NCBI RefSeq assembly: GCF_022919075.1
Contig: NZ_CP095078.1
Coordinates: 2,542,001-2,606,000 of the forward strand
Direction: 5' to 3'
Length of the DNA stretch: 64,000 nt
Source of the DNA: Nocardioides sp. W7
Lineage (GTDB): Bacteria > Actinomycetota > Actinomycetes > Propionibacteriales > Nocardioidaceae
The first letter of the stretch is position 1, and every line of letters begins with the position of its first letter. Position numbers and translations under genes: made by a program. The notes below the pieces were generated by a model, which saw nothing but the letters and a program-made list of their open reading frames with translations, had not been told where the DNA came from and did not search any database. Shown here piece after piece: positions 25,160-36,364 of this stretch.

Positions 25160-26599
25160 GTGGTCGAACCTGCTTATGACGTCGTGGTGGTGGGCGCCGG
25201 TCCGGCCGGCCTGACCTGCGCCAGCCGAGCCGCGCGGGGCGGAGCCCGGGTGCTGCTGGTCGAGAAGGACCGGCGGATCGGCGGCACCCTGCACCTCAGT
25301 GGCGGGCACCTCTCCGCCGGGGGGACCAGCCTCCAGCGGGCGCGGGGCATCGAGGACAGCCCGGACCTGCACCTCGCCGACATCTACCGGATCAGCAACG
25401 ACACCGGCCGCAAGGACCTGATCGCCCAGGTCGTCGAGCACGCGCCCGAGACGATCGAGTGGCTGGTCGAGGCCGGGATGCCGTTCGACCCGGAGTCCCC
25501 GCGGATCGTCTACGGGCACGAGCCCTACGAGATCCCGCGCACGGTCTACGGCATCGAGGGCGGGCTCTCGGTCCTCCAGGTGCTCCAGGCCGAGGTCGAG
25601 TCCACCGTCGCCGGCCACGACCTGACGCTGTGGACGAGCGCGCCGGTCACCGGCCTGCTCACCGACGGGAGTGGTCGCGTGGTCGGCATCGAGGTGTATC
25701 GCGACGGCGTCGAGGTCGAGGTGAGGGCCCCGGCCGTGGTCCTCGCGACGGGCGGGTACGGCGCCGACGGCGAGCTGTTCGCCGAGCGGCACGGCGTCGA
25801 GCTGGTGACGGTCGCCTCGAAGACCTCGACCGGTGACGGCATCCACCTCGGCACGAGCGTGGGCGCCGCGATCCAGGGAGAGGGGACCTACCTCCCGACC
25901 TTCGGCGGGATGCGCGACCCGCAGAGTCCGCACCGGGCCAACTGGGCCGAGCGGGCGCTGCTGACCACGGAGCGTCCGCCGCGCGAGATCTACGTCGACG
26001 GCACCGGCCGGCGCTGGATCGCCGAGGACGAGCCGTCCATCGACGTCAAGGAGCGCGAGCTGACCGCGCTGCCCGACCAGGTCTTCTGGATGGTCTTCGA
26101 CGACGACGCGGTCTCCCGGGCCGGGGTCGGCGAGCCCCCGCTCGTGCTCGGGTGGGGTCCGGAGGAGCTGCGCCGGCACGCGAACGTCCGGCCCGGCGTG
26201 CACGCCGCCGACACGCTCGAGGAGCTCGCCGCCCTCGCCGGGATCGATCCGGCCGGACTGGTCGGGTCCGTGGCGGCGTACAACCGGGCCGTCGAGGCAG
26301 GGGTCGACGGGGAGTTCGGTCGCCGGCACCTGCCCGCGCCGATCGCCGTACCGCCGTTCTACGCGCTGCACAACCAGGGCATCGCTGTGGTGACCTTCGA
26401 CGGTCTCGACATCGACGACTCGTTCGCCGTGCGTGACGAGAACGGCGCGGTCATCGGCGGCCTGTTCGCGATCGGCGAGGTGATCGGCGCCGGCGCGACC
26501 TGCGGCAACAGCTTCTGCTCCGGCATGGTGCTCACCCCGGCCCTGGTCTTCGGTCGGCTGCTCGGCGACCGACTGGCTGCGGGTTCGAGAATTTCCTAA
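25160..26599 (+). CDS. FAD-dependent oxidoreductase (fumarate reductase/ketosteroid dehydrogenase-like flavoprotein)
   Basis: The ~479-residue flavoprotein begins with the FAD-binding VVVGAGPAGLTCASRAARGG, then RIGGTLHLSGGH, VLATGGYG in the middle, and the C-terminal FAIGEVIGAGATCGNSFCSG motif that closes the FAD site. It belongs to the broad family with fumarate reductase and 3-ketosteroid dehydrogenase, which insert or reduce C=C bonds. I prefer GTG 25160, adjacent to operator D; a further upstream start would translate the operator itself. It is the single gene in its unit. Confidence 0.85.
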   Translation: MVEPAYDVVVVGAGPAGLTCASRAARGGARVLLVEKDRRIGGTLHLSGGHLSAGGTSLQRARGIEDSPDLHLADIYRISNDTGRKDLIAQVVEHAPETIEWLVEAGMPFDPESPRIVYGHEPYEIPRTVYGIEGGLSVLQVLQAEVESTVAGHDLTLWTSAPVTGLLTDGSGRVVGIEVYRDGVEVEVRAPAVVLATGGYGADGELFAERHGVELVTVASKTSTGDGIHLGTSVGAAIQGEGTYLPTFGGMRDPQSPHRANWAERALLTTERPPREIYVDGTGRRWIAEDEPSIDVKERELTALPDQVFWMVFDDDAVSRAGVGEPPLVLGWGPEELRRHANVRPGVHAADTLEELAALAGIDPAGLVGSVAAYNRAVEAGVDGEFGRRHLPAPIAVPPFYALHNQGIAVVTFDGLDIDDSFAVRDENGAVIGGLFAIGEVIGAGATCGNSFCSGMVLTPALVFGRLLGDRLAAGSRIS

Positions 26600-26615
26600 G
26601 GCCTGTTGTACTCTG

Positions 26616-26630
26616 CCTAAACAGTTTAGG
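26616..26630. promoter_or_regulatory. Palindromic operator of the TetR gene
   Basis: CCTAAACAGTTTAGG is a perfect inverted repeat around a central A, lying 13 bases before the ATG at 26644. TetR regulators normally bind such sites next to their own gene, so autoregulation is likely. The sequence differs from the six ATATA-type sites, so this TetR is probably not their regulator. Confidence 0.7.
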
Positions 26631-26643
26631 TAGAGGAGTGCGG

Positions 26644-27210
26644 ATGGCACGCGCAGGACTGACCCCGGACCGGCTGGTCCGGGCCGGGGCGGAGCTGGCC
26701 GACGAGGTCGGCTTCGCCCACGTGACGGCGTCGGCCGTCGCCCGGCGCTTCGGCGTGCAGGTGGCGAGTCTCTACTCCCACGTCCGGGGCACCGAGGACC
26801 TGCGCACCCGGATCGCACTGCTCGCCCTGGAGGAGCTCGCGGACCGCGGTGACGCGGCGCTGGCCGGCCGGGCGGGCCGGGACGCCCTGGTGGCCCTCGG
26901 CGACGTCTACCGCGACTACGCGCGCGAGCACCCCGGGCGGTACGACGCCGCCCGGCACCGGCTCGACCCGCAGACGGCCGCGGCGAGCGCGGGTCCCCGG
27001 CATGCCGCCCTGTCGCGGGCGGTGCTGCGTGGCTACGACCTCAGCGAGGTGGACCAGACGCACGCGGTCCGGCTGCTCGGCAGCGTGTTCCACGGCTTCA
27101 CCAGTCTCGAGGCCGCCGGGGGCTTCGAGCACTCCATGCCCGACGCACAGGAGAGCTGGACCCGGATCCTGCTCGCCCTCGACACGACCCTCAGGAGCTG
27201 GTCCGCATGA
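26644..27210 (+). CDS. TetR-family transcriptional regulator (WHG-type C-terminal domain)
   Basis: The 188-residue protein has an N-terminal helix-turn-helix, with VTASAVARRFGVQVASLYSHV as the recognition region near residues 26-46. The C-terminal part contains HPGRYDA, as in WHG-domain TetR proteins. ATG 26644 is preceded by GAGGAG at 26633-26638; a GTG at 26638 is less well placed. It overlaps the hydrolase gene as ATGA, so it probably controls at least that two-gene operon through the palindrome at 26616. Confidence 0.9.
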   Translation: MARAGLTPDRLVRAGAELADEVGFAHVTASAVARRFGVQVASLYSHVRGTEDLRTRIALLALEELADRGDAALAGRAGRDALVALGDVYRDYAREHPGRYDAARHRLDPQTAAASAGPRHAALSRAVLRGYDLSEVDQTHAVRLLGSVFHGFTSLEAAGGFEHSMPDAQESWTRILLALDTTLRSWSA

Positions 27211-28340
27211 TCACCGTCCCCCTCACCCCCGACCTCATCCGCGGCGCGATCGAGCTGGAGGAGACCGCGACCGGCCTGCTCCCGCACCGGCTGCCGGGCT
27301 GGGCCCGCGCGCAGGTCGCCGACGCTCAGCTGACGATGGCCGAGTCGCAGCCGGCCGGCGTACGCCTGGTGCTCCGCACGGCCGCGACCGTCCTCGAGCT
27401 CGACACCATCCCGACCAAGCGCGCGTACGCCGGCGCGCCGCCCCGCCCGGACGGGTGCTACGACCTGGTCGTCGACGGCGAGCCGCTCGGCCGCGGGACC
27501 GTGACCGGCGGCCGCACCCTGGCGATCGACCTGGCCACCGGCTCGTTCGAGCTGCTGGCGGGGGAGCCGGGCACGCTCCGGTTCGACGACCTCCCCGCGC
27601 GGGTCAAGGACGTCGAGATCTGGTTGCCGCACGACGAGACCACGGAGCTGGTCGCGCTCCGTGCGGATGCGCCCGTGGCGCCGGTGCCCAGCGGCGAGCG
27701 GCCGGTCTGGCTGCACCACGGGAGCTCGATCAGCCAGGGCTCCAACGCCGCCACCCCGACCGGCACCTGGCCGGCCGTGGCCGCGCGGCTGGCCGGCGTC
27801 GACCTGGTCAACCTGGGCTTCGGCGGCAGCGCGCTGCTGGACCCGTTCGTCGCCCGCACCCTGCGCGACACCCCGGCCGACCTGGTCAGCGTCAAGGTCG
27901 GGATCAACCTGGTGAACACCGACCTGATGCGGCTGCGCGCCTTCACCGCCGCCGTTCACGGCTTCCTCGACACGATCCGCGAGGGCCACCCGACCACGCC
28001 GCTGCTGGTGGTATCGCCGACGTACTGCCCGATCCACGAGGACACCCCCGGCCCGGCGGCCGTCGACACCACCGCGATGGCCCAGGGCCGGCTCGGCTTC
28101 CGCGCGACCGGCGACCCCGCCGAGGTCGCGGCCGGCAAGCTGACCCTGCGCGTGGTCCGCGCCGAGCTGGCCCGGATCGTCGCCCAGCGCTCGGCCATCG
28201 ATCCGCACCTGCGCTACCTCGACGGCCAGGAGCTGTACGGCGCGGGCGACCACGACGAGTTGCCGCTGCCCGACGACCTGCACCCGGACGCCGCCACCCA
28301 TCTTCGGATCGGGGAGCGGTTCGCCGGGCTGGCGCTCTGA
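27207..28340 (+). CDS. SGNH/GDSL-type hydrolase with N-terminal beta-sandwich
   Basis: The 377-residue protein has an N-terminal beta-rich domain of about 160 residues and a C-terminal SGNH hydrolase domain. Blocks are visible as HHGSSISQGSN (nucleophile Ser), GFGGSALLD (Gly), VKVGINLVN (Asn) and DDLHPD (Asp-His pair). The layout resembles SsfX3-like GDSL esterases. There is no signal peptide, so it acts in the cytoplasm. It is co-transcribed with the TetR gene. The substrate ester is unknown. Confidence 0.87.
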   Translation: MITVPLTPDLIRGAIELEETATGLLPHRLPGWARAQVADAQLTMAESQPAGVRLVLRTAATVLELDTIPTKRAYAGAPPRPDGCYDLVVDGEPLGRGTVTGGRTLAIDLATGSFELLAGEPGTLRFDDLPARVKDVEIWLPHDETTELVALRADAPVAPVPSGERPVWLHHGSSISQGSNAATPTGTWPAVAARLAGVDLVNLGFGGSALLDPFVARTLRDTPADLVSVKVGINLVNTDLMRLRAFTAAVHGFLDTIREGHPTTPLLVVSPTYCPIHEDTPGPAAVDTTAMAQGRLGFRATGDPAEVAAGKLTLRVVRAELARIVAQRSAIDPHLRYLDGQELYGAGDHDELPLPDDLHPDAATHLRIGERFAGLAL

Positions 28341-28396
28341 GGGGGAGCTCGGCGGGGTCGGGCGGGCGCAGGACCACCGAACCGCCGGCGGCCGCC

Positions 28397-30763
<2,367 letters not shown>

Positions 30764-30788
30764 ACGACGCTCCTCGTCGGGGTTGTGC

Positions 30789-30884
30789 TCACGTGACCTC
30801 GAAGATCCGGATCCTCCTGCCGGAGGGGTTGCGGACCGCGCAGTCGCGCAGGCGAGCGCGGTCCGCGAGCCGCCCCGGAGTCAT
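30789..30884 (-). pseudogene. Possible remnant of a VOC/glyoxalase-family gene
   Basis: A 31-codon reading frame encodes RDCAVRNPSGRRIRIFE near its end, resembling the last strand of VOC-family proteins, where a D/N-P-x-G-x-x-I segment is typical. Nothing upstream on the same strand supplies the rest of the domain before the gene ending at 30965. I see no other gene in 30764-30964. This is a weak call based on one motif. Confidence 0.25.
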
Positions 30885-30964
30885 CCCGGCGAGCCTAGGA
30901 CACACCGCCGACGAGCAGCCGGTCGTACGTCCGGACCTCTGGACCGGTCCACCCCCGAGGCCGG

Positions 30965-31747
30965 TCAGAACGCGGTCGACCCCGGCTTGATCACGCCGAG
31001 CACTGCAGCAAGGAGCACCATCGCCCAGATGCAGTAGACCCAGGGCTCGCTGCGCCGGATCGAGCCGACGATGCCCGCCTCGACCTCGGGAGTGGAGCCG
31101 CTCGTCATCAGCGTGCCGAACGACGGGCCGAAGGGCTTGAGCGCCCGCCGGATCATCACGCCGCAGAAGATGCAGAGCCCGTAGGCCAGCAGCTTGGCGC
31201 CCAACCACCGGGGGTTGGTGTCCACGCCGAACGGCTCACTCGCCGCGATCGTGTAGATCGCGAAGCCGATCAGCACCGCCGAGAGCAGGTAGCGCACCCA
31301 CAGGTCCGCGGTGTGCCACAGCCGGGTGTGCGTGCTCCCGCCGCGAGCCTCGGCCAGCGAGACCGCCGCCCAGGCCAGCGTGCCGACCCAGGCCAGGGCC
31401 AGCATCCACCCGGTCAGGAAGAACTCCTCGCCCAGCGGCCCGTAGTACATGAGCGTCAACCCGCTGGCCCCGAACAGGATCAGCGAGAACCGCGGCGCCA
31501 TGTCGCAGCCGACCATGATCTTGGCTGCGGTCGCCCGGGTCTCCGGGGAGAGCTCGGGCTTGATGATGAACCGGCTGGAGTAGTAGACGCCGAGGTCACC
31601 GCCGAGCCAGTACGTGAAGAGCAGCACGTGCAGGATGATCGCGACGGTGTGGCCGTTGAGGCCGTGGGCGGCCTCGACGGCGGCCCCCGCGGCGGCCGAG
31701 GAGTTCTCGGCCGCCGCGAGGGCAGCGGTGCTGAGCAGGGTCGACAA
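30965..31747 (-). CDS. Integral membrane protein of unknown function (CopD/DUF2269-like)
   Basis: The 260-residue protein has about six membrane helices, with hydrophobic stretches near residues 34-54, 85-105, 112-135, 150-170, 183-200 and 235-255. The layout is similar to CopD-like or DUF2269 proteins. The start appears to be TTG at 31747, 8 bases after the upstream stop; no better start lies in frame nearby. It is the third gene of the acyl-CoA synthetase operon. Neighbouring a His-rich cupin, a role in metal or small-molecule transport is conceivable but not shown. Confidence 0.65.
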   Translation of the reverse strand: MSTLLSTAALAAAENSSAAAGAAVEAAHGLNGHTVAIILHVLLFTYWLGGDLGVYYSSRFIIKPELSPETRATAAKIMVGCDMAPRFSLILFGASGLTLMYYGPLGEEFFLTGWMLALAWVGTLAWAAVSLAEARGGSTHTRLWHTADLWVRYLLSAVLIGFAIYTIAASEPFGVDTNPRWLGAKLLAYGLCIFCGVMIRRALKPFGPSFGTLMTSGSTPEVEAGIVGSIRRSEPWVYCIWAMVLLAAVLGVIKPGSTAF

Positions 31748-31755
31748 GGGTCAGA

Positions 31756-33072
31756 TCACATCCCGTCGCCGTCCCAGCGGCCGCGCGAGCGACTGCGGAC
31801 GGGCAGCGAGGAGATGATCGGGGCGGGGATCGGGTCCCCGTTCTTCCAGGTGACGCGGGCGCCCCAGTTGTGGGCCAGCTCGCCGGTGCGCTCGTCGGGG
31901 TGCTCGACGTCCCTGCCGGCCCAGCCCCAGTCGAGGTTGATCGACTCGCGGGCCGGGGCCTCGTCGTGGCTGTGGTCATGACCGTGGTCGTGCGAGTGAT
32001 CGTCGTGCGAGTGGTCGTGGTCGTGGGAGTGACCGTGGTCGTCGCCGTGACCGCCCTGCAGCGAGTCGGCGTCGGCCCGCTTCATCGCGGCGATGATCGC
32101 GCGGACCGAGGGGTCCAGGCCGGTGCCCTGGTGCTTGACCGGGGTGTTGTCCTGGCCCTGGTCGATCTGGAACTGCCACGAGGCGGTCATCTGCCGCATG
32201 TCCTCCTCGGTGCGCCACGGCTCGGCCAGGTCGTGGGTCGAGGACGACCAGCGCGTCGGCTGGTGCGGCTCCTCGTTGAGACCCTCCGGCGTGTAGTTGA
32301 CGCCGTCGCCGCCCCAGCGGACCCACTCGTTCTGCGTGTACCAGTTCTTCAGCTCGCCGTCCGAGCGGAGCAGCCAGGTGGCGCCGCCCTCCATCGTCGT
32401 GAAGTGGCCGTGCTTCACCCGCGCCGGGCGGAAGAAGTAGGTGCCGAGGTCCAGGGTGCCGAAGTTGTACTCCATGTGGCCCTGGGTCGTGTACGCCTCC
32501 TCGTAGCAGGGGTGGTGCGCGAGGCGGTGGTCCGACCAGCCCTCCTGGGCGTGCACCAGCCGGGTGTAGAAGCCGGTGACCGGGTCGACGTGGAGGTACT
32601 TGATGAACAGGCCCGGCATCGGGCCCGGGTTGGGGACGGCGTCCCACTTCATCGCCTCGGAGTCGATCACGATGAGGTCCTCGCGGGCGTCGGCCCAGCG
32701 CTGGGCGCCACCGAGCGAGTCGACCGCGTCGAAGCCGGCGTCGCCGTACTCGCGGTAGTGCAGCAGCTTGGTGCCCTCGGCGACCTTCAGGTAGTCGACC
32801 GGCACCCCCTTCGGTGCGTAGAGGTAGCCGCCCTTGCCGATCTTCCGGCCGCCGTAGTCGATCTCGCCCTCGAGCACGTAGTACTCGGTGTTGGCGTGGT
32901 GGATGCCGGCGCTGCGGCCCCAGCCGGTGTGGAAGTCCACGCGCAGCGAGGAGGAGCCGTCCTCCTCGTCGACCGAGAGCCGGCGCTCGCTGGCCCGGCC
33001 TTCGCCGCCGGGCAGCTCGGCGCCGTGCCAGACGTAGTCGTCTTCCTGGATGAGCTCGACGTGGGGTCGCAC
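31756..33072 (-). CDS. Double-cupin protein with a His-rich metal-binding segment
   Basis: The 438-residue protein has two cupin-like halves. The first contains HHANTEYYVLEGEIDYGG near residues 58-75, with a typical cupin metal-binding His/Glu pattern. The second has HHPCYEEAYTTQGHMEY near residues 186-202. Residues about 337-369 are a dense His/Asp run (HGHSHDHDHSHDDH and similar) likely to bind Zn, Ni or Fe. GTG 33072 is preceded by GGAGGA. The family and reaction are not recognised; a metal-dependent dioxygenase or isomerase is possible. It is co-transcribed with the acyl-CoA synthetase and the membrane protein. Confidence 0.75.
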   Translation of the reverse strand: MRPHVELIQEDDYVWHGAELPGGEGRASERRLSVDEEDGSSSLRVDFHTGWGRSAGIHHANTEYYVLEGEIDYGGRKIGKGGYLYAPKGVPVDYLKVAEGTKLLHYREYGDAGFDAVDSLGGAQRWADAREDLIVIDSEAMKWDAVPNPGPMPGLFIKYLHVDPVTGFYTRLVHAQEGWSDHRLAHHPCYEEAYTTQGHMEYNFGTLDLGTYFFRPARVKHGHFTTMEGGATWLLRSDGELKNWYTQNEWVRWGGDGVNYTPEGLNEEPHQPTRWSSSTHDLAEPWRTEEDMRQMTASWQFQIDQGQDNTPVKHQGTGLDPSVRAIIAAMKRADADSLQGGHGDDHGHSHDHDHSHDDHSHDHGHDHSHDEAPARESINLDWGWAGRDVEHPDERTGELAHNWGARVTWKNGDPIPAPIISSLPVRSRSRGRWDGDGM

Positions 33073-33111
33073 GTGTTCCTCCGATGGTGGTGGTGAACGG
33101 GGTGGGGCAGG

Positions 33112-34659
33112 TCAGTTGGTGCTGGGTCCGTCGCGCAGCTCGCGCTTGAGGACCTTCCCGCTCGCGTTGCGGGGGAGCGCGCCGATGGCGGCCCAGTGGC
33201 GGGGGATCTTGTAGCCGGCGAGTCGGTCGCGGCAGTGGCTCGTCAGCTCGGCGGAGAGGGCGTCGTCGAGGGATCGGCCGTCGCGGAGCACGACGTACGC
33301 CGACACCTCCTCGCCCCAGGCCTCGCTCGGTACGCCGACGACCGCGGAGTCCGCGACCGCGGGGTGTGAGGCCAGCGCGTCCTCGATCTCGCGGGGGTAG
33401 ACGTTGAGCCCGCCGGAGATGATCAGGTCCTTCTTGCGGTCGACGATGTGCACATAGCCCTCGTCGTCGCGGACCACGACGTCACCACAGGTGAGGAAGC
33501 CGTCCTCGGTGGTGCACTCGGCGGTGGCCTCGGGGTTGTCGTGGTAGCCGTTCATCAGGAACGGCGAGCGGCTGAAGAGCTCGCCCGGCTCGCCCGCCGC
33601 GACCGGGTTGCCCGCGTCGTCGACGACGCGCAGCTCGGTCATGAACCAGGCGTGGCCCACGGAGCCGGGCTTGCGGTCCTGGTCGGCCGGGCGGAGGTTG
33701 GTGATGATGCCCGCCTCGGTCGAGCCGTAGAGCTCGTGGATGCCGCGGCCCGGGAACTCGCTCATCACCCACTGCTTCAGCGGCCACGGCAGCGCGGCCG
33801 CGTTGAAGTAGAGGGTGTCGAGCGCGCCGAGGTCGTGCTTCGCGACCGCCCCCTCGCCGAGCCCGCGCAGCATCTGCGCGTGGGTCGGCACCAGGAACGT
33901 CGACTGCACCCGGTCCCGCTCCATCAGCGCGAGGAACTCCTCGGGGTCCCAGTGGGGGAGCATGGTGACGGTGCCGCCGGCGAAGACCGGCGCGTAGCCG
34001 AAGGCGAAGCCCGCGCCGTGGTACATCGGCGCGACCGCCGCGGACGTACGACCCGGACCGAGGCCCCACTCGAGCGCGCTGAGGTAGAACGTCAGCGCCC
34101 GGCTGCGGTGGGAGATGACGACGCCCTTGGGGCGGCCGGTCGTGCCCGAGGTGTAGGCGATGCAGAACGCGTCGAGCTCGTCGACCGCGACGCCGGGGTC
34201 GCGGGAGTCGGCGCGGGCCAGCTGAGTGTCGTAGTCGGGGCCGAGCTGGGTGCCGCCGATGCCGAGCACGACGAGGCCGAGGTCGGCGAGGTCGCCGGCG
34301 ACCGCGGCGAGCGCGTCGTCGAGGACCAGGGCGCGGGCGCCCGAGTGCTCGAGGATGTAGCGGCTCTCGCCGGGCGTCAGGCGCGGGTTGAGCGGGACCA
34401 TCACGAGTCCGGCCTTAGCGATCCCGGCGGCGATCTCGGGGTACTCCAACCGGTTGCCGAGCAGTACGGCGACCCGGTCGCCGGGGCGCAGGCCCCGGCC
34501 GAGCAGGTGCTGGCCGAGCCGGCTCGCGCGCTCGTCGAGCGCGGCGAAGCTCAGGCGGCGGTCGCCGTCGATGACGGCCGTGGCGGTGGGCGACGCGAGG
34601 GCGAACTCGCGGATGCCTCCGGCGATCGAGAGTCCGGCTCCACCAGGGCGGATCGGCAT
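33112..34659 (-). CDS. Acyl-CoA synthetase (AMP-forming, ANL superfamily)
   Basis: The 515-residue ligase has the P-loop YTSGTTGRPKG, the A5 motif YGSTEAG, the hinge region DGFLTCGD...VDRKKD and the C-terminal catalytic lysine in NASGKVLKREL. It activates a carboxylic acid to its CoA thioester through an acyl-adenylate. The gene starts 29 bases downstream of operator E and leads the three-gene operon with the cupin and the membrane protein. It is a candidate for the first activation step of the imported acid. GAAGGGAG precedes the ATG. Confidence 0.93.
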   Translation of the reverse strand: MPIRPGGAGLSIAGGIREFALASPTATAVIDGDRRLSFAALDERASRLGQHLLGRGLRPGDRVAVLLGNRLEYPEIAAGIAKAGLVMVPLNPRLTPGESRYILEHSGARALVLDDALAAVAGDLADLGLVVLGIGGTQLGPDYDTQLARADSRDPGVAVDELDAFCIAYTSGTTGRPKGVVISHRSRALTFYLSALEWGLGPGRTSAAVAPMYHGAGFAFGYAPVFAGGTVTMLPHWDPEEFLALMERDRVQSTFLVPTHAQMLRGLGEGAVAKHDLGALDTLYFNAAALPWPLKQWVMSEFPGRGIHELYGSTEAGIITNLRPADQDRKPGSVGHAWFMTELRVVDDAGNPVAAGEPGELFSRSPFLMNGYHDNPEATAECTTEDGFLTCGDVVVRDDEGYVHIVDRKKDLIISGGLNVYPREIEDALASHPAVADSAVVGVPSEAWGEEVSAYVVLRDGRSLDDALSAELTSHCRDRLAGYKIPRHWAAIGALPRNASGKVLKRELRDGPSTN

Positions 34660-34687
34660 GCGTTGCTCCCTTCGACGGACGAGTTCC

Positions 34688-34706
34688 TAGAGAATATACG
34701 ATATTG
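34688..34706. promoter_or_regulatory. Proposed operator E between divergent genes
   Basis: The forward strand reads TAGAGAATATACGATATTG. AGAATATACGATAT is shared with sites A and C, and TAGA plus ATATA with sites B, D and F. It lies 29 bases before the leftward synthetase ATG and 46 bases before the rightward ATG at 34752. Confidence 0.65.
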
Positions 34707-34751
34707 AGAACCTCGGGAATGGGGACACCCCCGTCCGCTGTTGACCTCCAC

Positions 34752-35459
34752 ATGCAGATCGAGATCTGGAGCGACGTCGTTTGTCCCTGGTGCTTCGTCG
34801 GCAAGCGCCGCCTCGAGCGGGCGCTGGCCGACTTCGAGCACCGTGACGACGTCGAGGTCGTCTACCGGTCCTTCGAGCTGGACCCGACCGCGCCCCACCA
34901 CGGCCACGAGCTGACGACCGGCGTGATCGCGCGCAAGTACGGCCGCAGCGAGGACGAGATGCGCGACATGCAGCAGCAGCTCATCGACACCGCGGCCGCC
35001 GACGGCCTCGAGCTCCGGCTCTTCGAGAACGTCCACACCAACACCATCGACGCGCACCGGCTCCTCCACCTCGCGCTCGAGGCCGGCGGTCCGCCGCTCC
35101 AGCGGACGCTGAAGGAGGCGCTGCTGACGTCGTACTTCACCCGGGCCGAGGACGTCGGCGACCACGCCGTGCTGACCGCGACTGCGGTGGCCGCAGGCCT
35201 GGACGCCGACCGGGTCGCCGCCGTCCTCGCCTCCGAGGAGTACGCCGACGCGGTGGCCGCCGACATCGCCCAGGCGCGGGCGTACGGCGCCACCGGGGTG
35301 CCGTTCTTCGTGGTCGACCGGAAGTTCGGCGTCTCCGGCGCCCAGCCCAGCGAGGTCTTCGCCCAGGTCCTCGACCGGGCCTGGACCGAGGCGCACCCGG
35401 TGTTGCTGACCGTCGGCGGCGACGCCGACGCGTGCGGTCCGGACGGGTGCTCGATCTAA
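34752..35459 (+). CDS. DsbA-family oxidoreductase (FrnE type)
   Basis: The 235-residue protein has the thioredoxin-fold active site CPWC in VVCPWCFVGKRRLE and the family motif ATGVPFFVVDRKFGVSGAQP. It has no signal peptide, so it works in the cytoplasm. Relatives include FrnE and 2-hydroxychromene-2-carboxylate isomerase-like proteins, which catalyse disulfide exchange or glutathione-dependent isomerisation. I chose ATG 34752, giving the typical MQIEIWSD start; TTG 34704 would extend into operator E. The C-terminus is Cys-rich (CGPDGC). Confidence 0.9.
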   Translation: MQIEIWSDVVCPWCFVGKRRLERALADFEHRDDVEVVYRSFELDPTAPHHGHELTTGVIARKYGRSEDEMRDMQQQLIDTAAADGLELRLFENVHTNTIDAHRLLHLALEAGGPPLQRTLKEALLTSYFTRAEDVGDHAVLTATAVAAGLDADRVAAVLASEEYADAVAADIAQARAYGATGVPFFVVDRKFGVSGAQPSEVFAQVLDRAWTEAHPVLLTVGGDADACGPDGCSI

Positions 35460-35460
35460 C

Positions 35461-35479
35461 AAAGGTTAGGCAGTCCTAA
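35461..35479. promoter_or_regulatory. IdeR/DtxR-type iron box upstream of efeU
   Basis: The sequence AAAGGTTAGGCAGTCCTAA matches about 14 of 19 positions of the actinobacterial IdeR/DtxR consensus (TTAGGTTAGSCTAACCTAA). It lies 24 bases before the efeU GTG start, overlapping the expected promoter (TACGAT near 35490). Repression under iron sufficiency is the expected effect. Confidence 0.75.
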
Positions 35480-35503
35480 ACGGACGGCGTACGATCTCGG
35501 TTC

Positions 35504-36364
35504 GTGCTCGCCAACTATCTGATCGGCCTCCGCGAGGGCCTCGAGGCCGGCCTGGTGGTCAGCATCGTGGTGGCGTACCTGGTCAAGACCGACCGGCGTC
35601 ACCTGCTCCCGCGGATCTGGGCGGGGGTCGCGCTCGCCGTCGCGGTGAGCCTCGCCTTCGGAGCGGCGCTGACCTACGGTCCGCAGACGCTGACCTTCGA
35701 GGCGCAGGAGCTGATCGGCGGGTCGCTCTCGATCGTCGCGGTCGGCTTCGTGACCTACATGATCTTCTGGATGGCCCAGGCCGCGCGCAGCCTTTCGGGC
35801 GAGCTGCGCGGACGCATCGACGTCGCCGCCGAGGGCGGTCGCTGGTCGCTCGTCGTCGTCGCCGTGCTCGCCGTCGGCCGGGAGGGCCTGGAGACCGCGC
35901 TCTTCCTGTGGTCCGCGACCCGCGCCGGCACCCGCGACGCGGGCGGGGTCGCGCCGCCGACCTGGGAGCCGCTGCTCGGTGCGGGGCTCGGCATCGCGAC
36001 GGCCGTCGTACTGGCCTGGCTGATCTACCGCGGCGCGGTCTCGATCAACCTCTCGCGCTTCTTCACCTGGACCGGCGCGTTCCTGATCATCGTGGCCGCC
36101 GGGGTGCTGGCGTACGGCGTCCACGACCTGCAGGAGGCCGGTGTGCTGCCCGGTCTGCACAACCTGGCCTTCGACGTCTCGGACACCGTCGACGTCAACA
36201 GCTGGTACGGCGCGCTGCTGAAGGGCGTCTTCAACTTCTCCCCGGCCACCACGTGGCTGGAGGCCGCGGCCTGGCTCCTGTACGCCGTGCCGGTCATGAC
36301 CCTGTTCGTCCTCGGCGTCCGACGCCGTTCCACTCCCATCGAGAGAGAAACAGCCGATGCGTAA
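35504..36364 (+). CDS. efeU: Ferrous/ferric iron permease EfeU
   Basis: The 286-residue membrane protein belongs to the Ftr1/EfeU family and moves iron across the membrane. It has two REGLE iron-binding motifs, at residues 10-14 and about 126-130, and seven predicted helices. GTG 35504 is close behind a likely -10 element, so the transcript may be leaderless. The 3' end overlaps efeO by 8 bases. An IdeR box marks iron-dependent control. Confidence 0.95.
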   Translation: MLANYLIGLREGLEAGLVVSIVVAYLVKTDRRHLLPRIWAGVALAVAVSLAFGAALTYGPQTLTFEAQELIGGSLSIVAVGFVTYMIFWMAQAARSLSGELRGRIDVAAEGGRWSLVVVAVLAVGREGLETALFLWSATRAGTRDAGGVAPPTWEPLLGAGLGIATAVVLAWLIYRGAVSINLSRFFTWTGAFLIIVAAGVLAYGVHDLQEAGVLPGLHNLAFDVSDTVDVNSWYGALLKGVFNFSPATTWLEAAAWLLYAVPVMTLFVLGVRRRSTPIERETADA

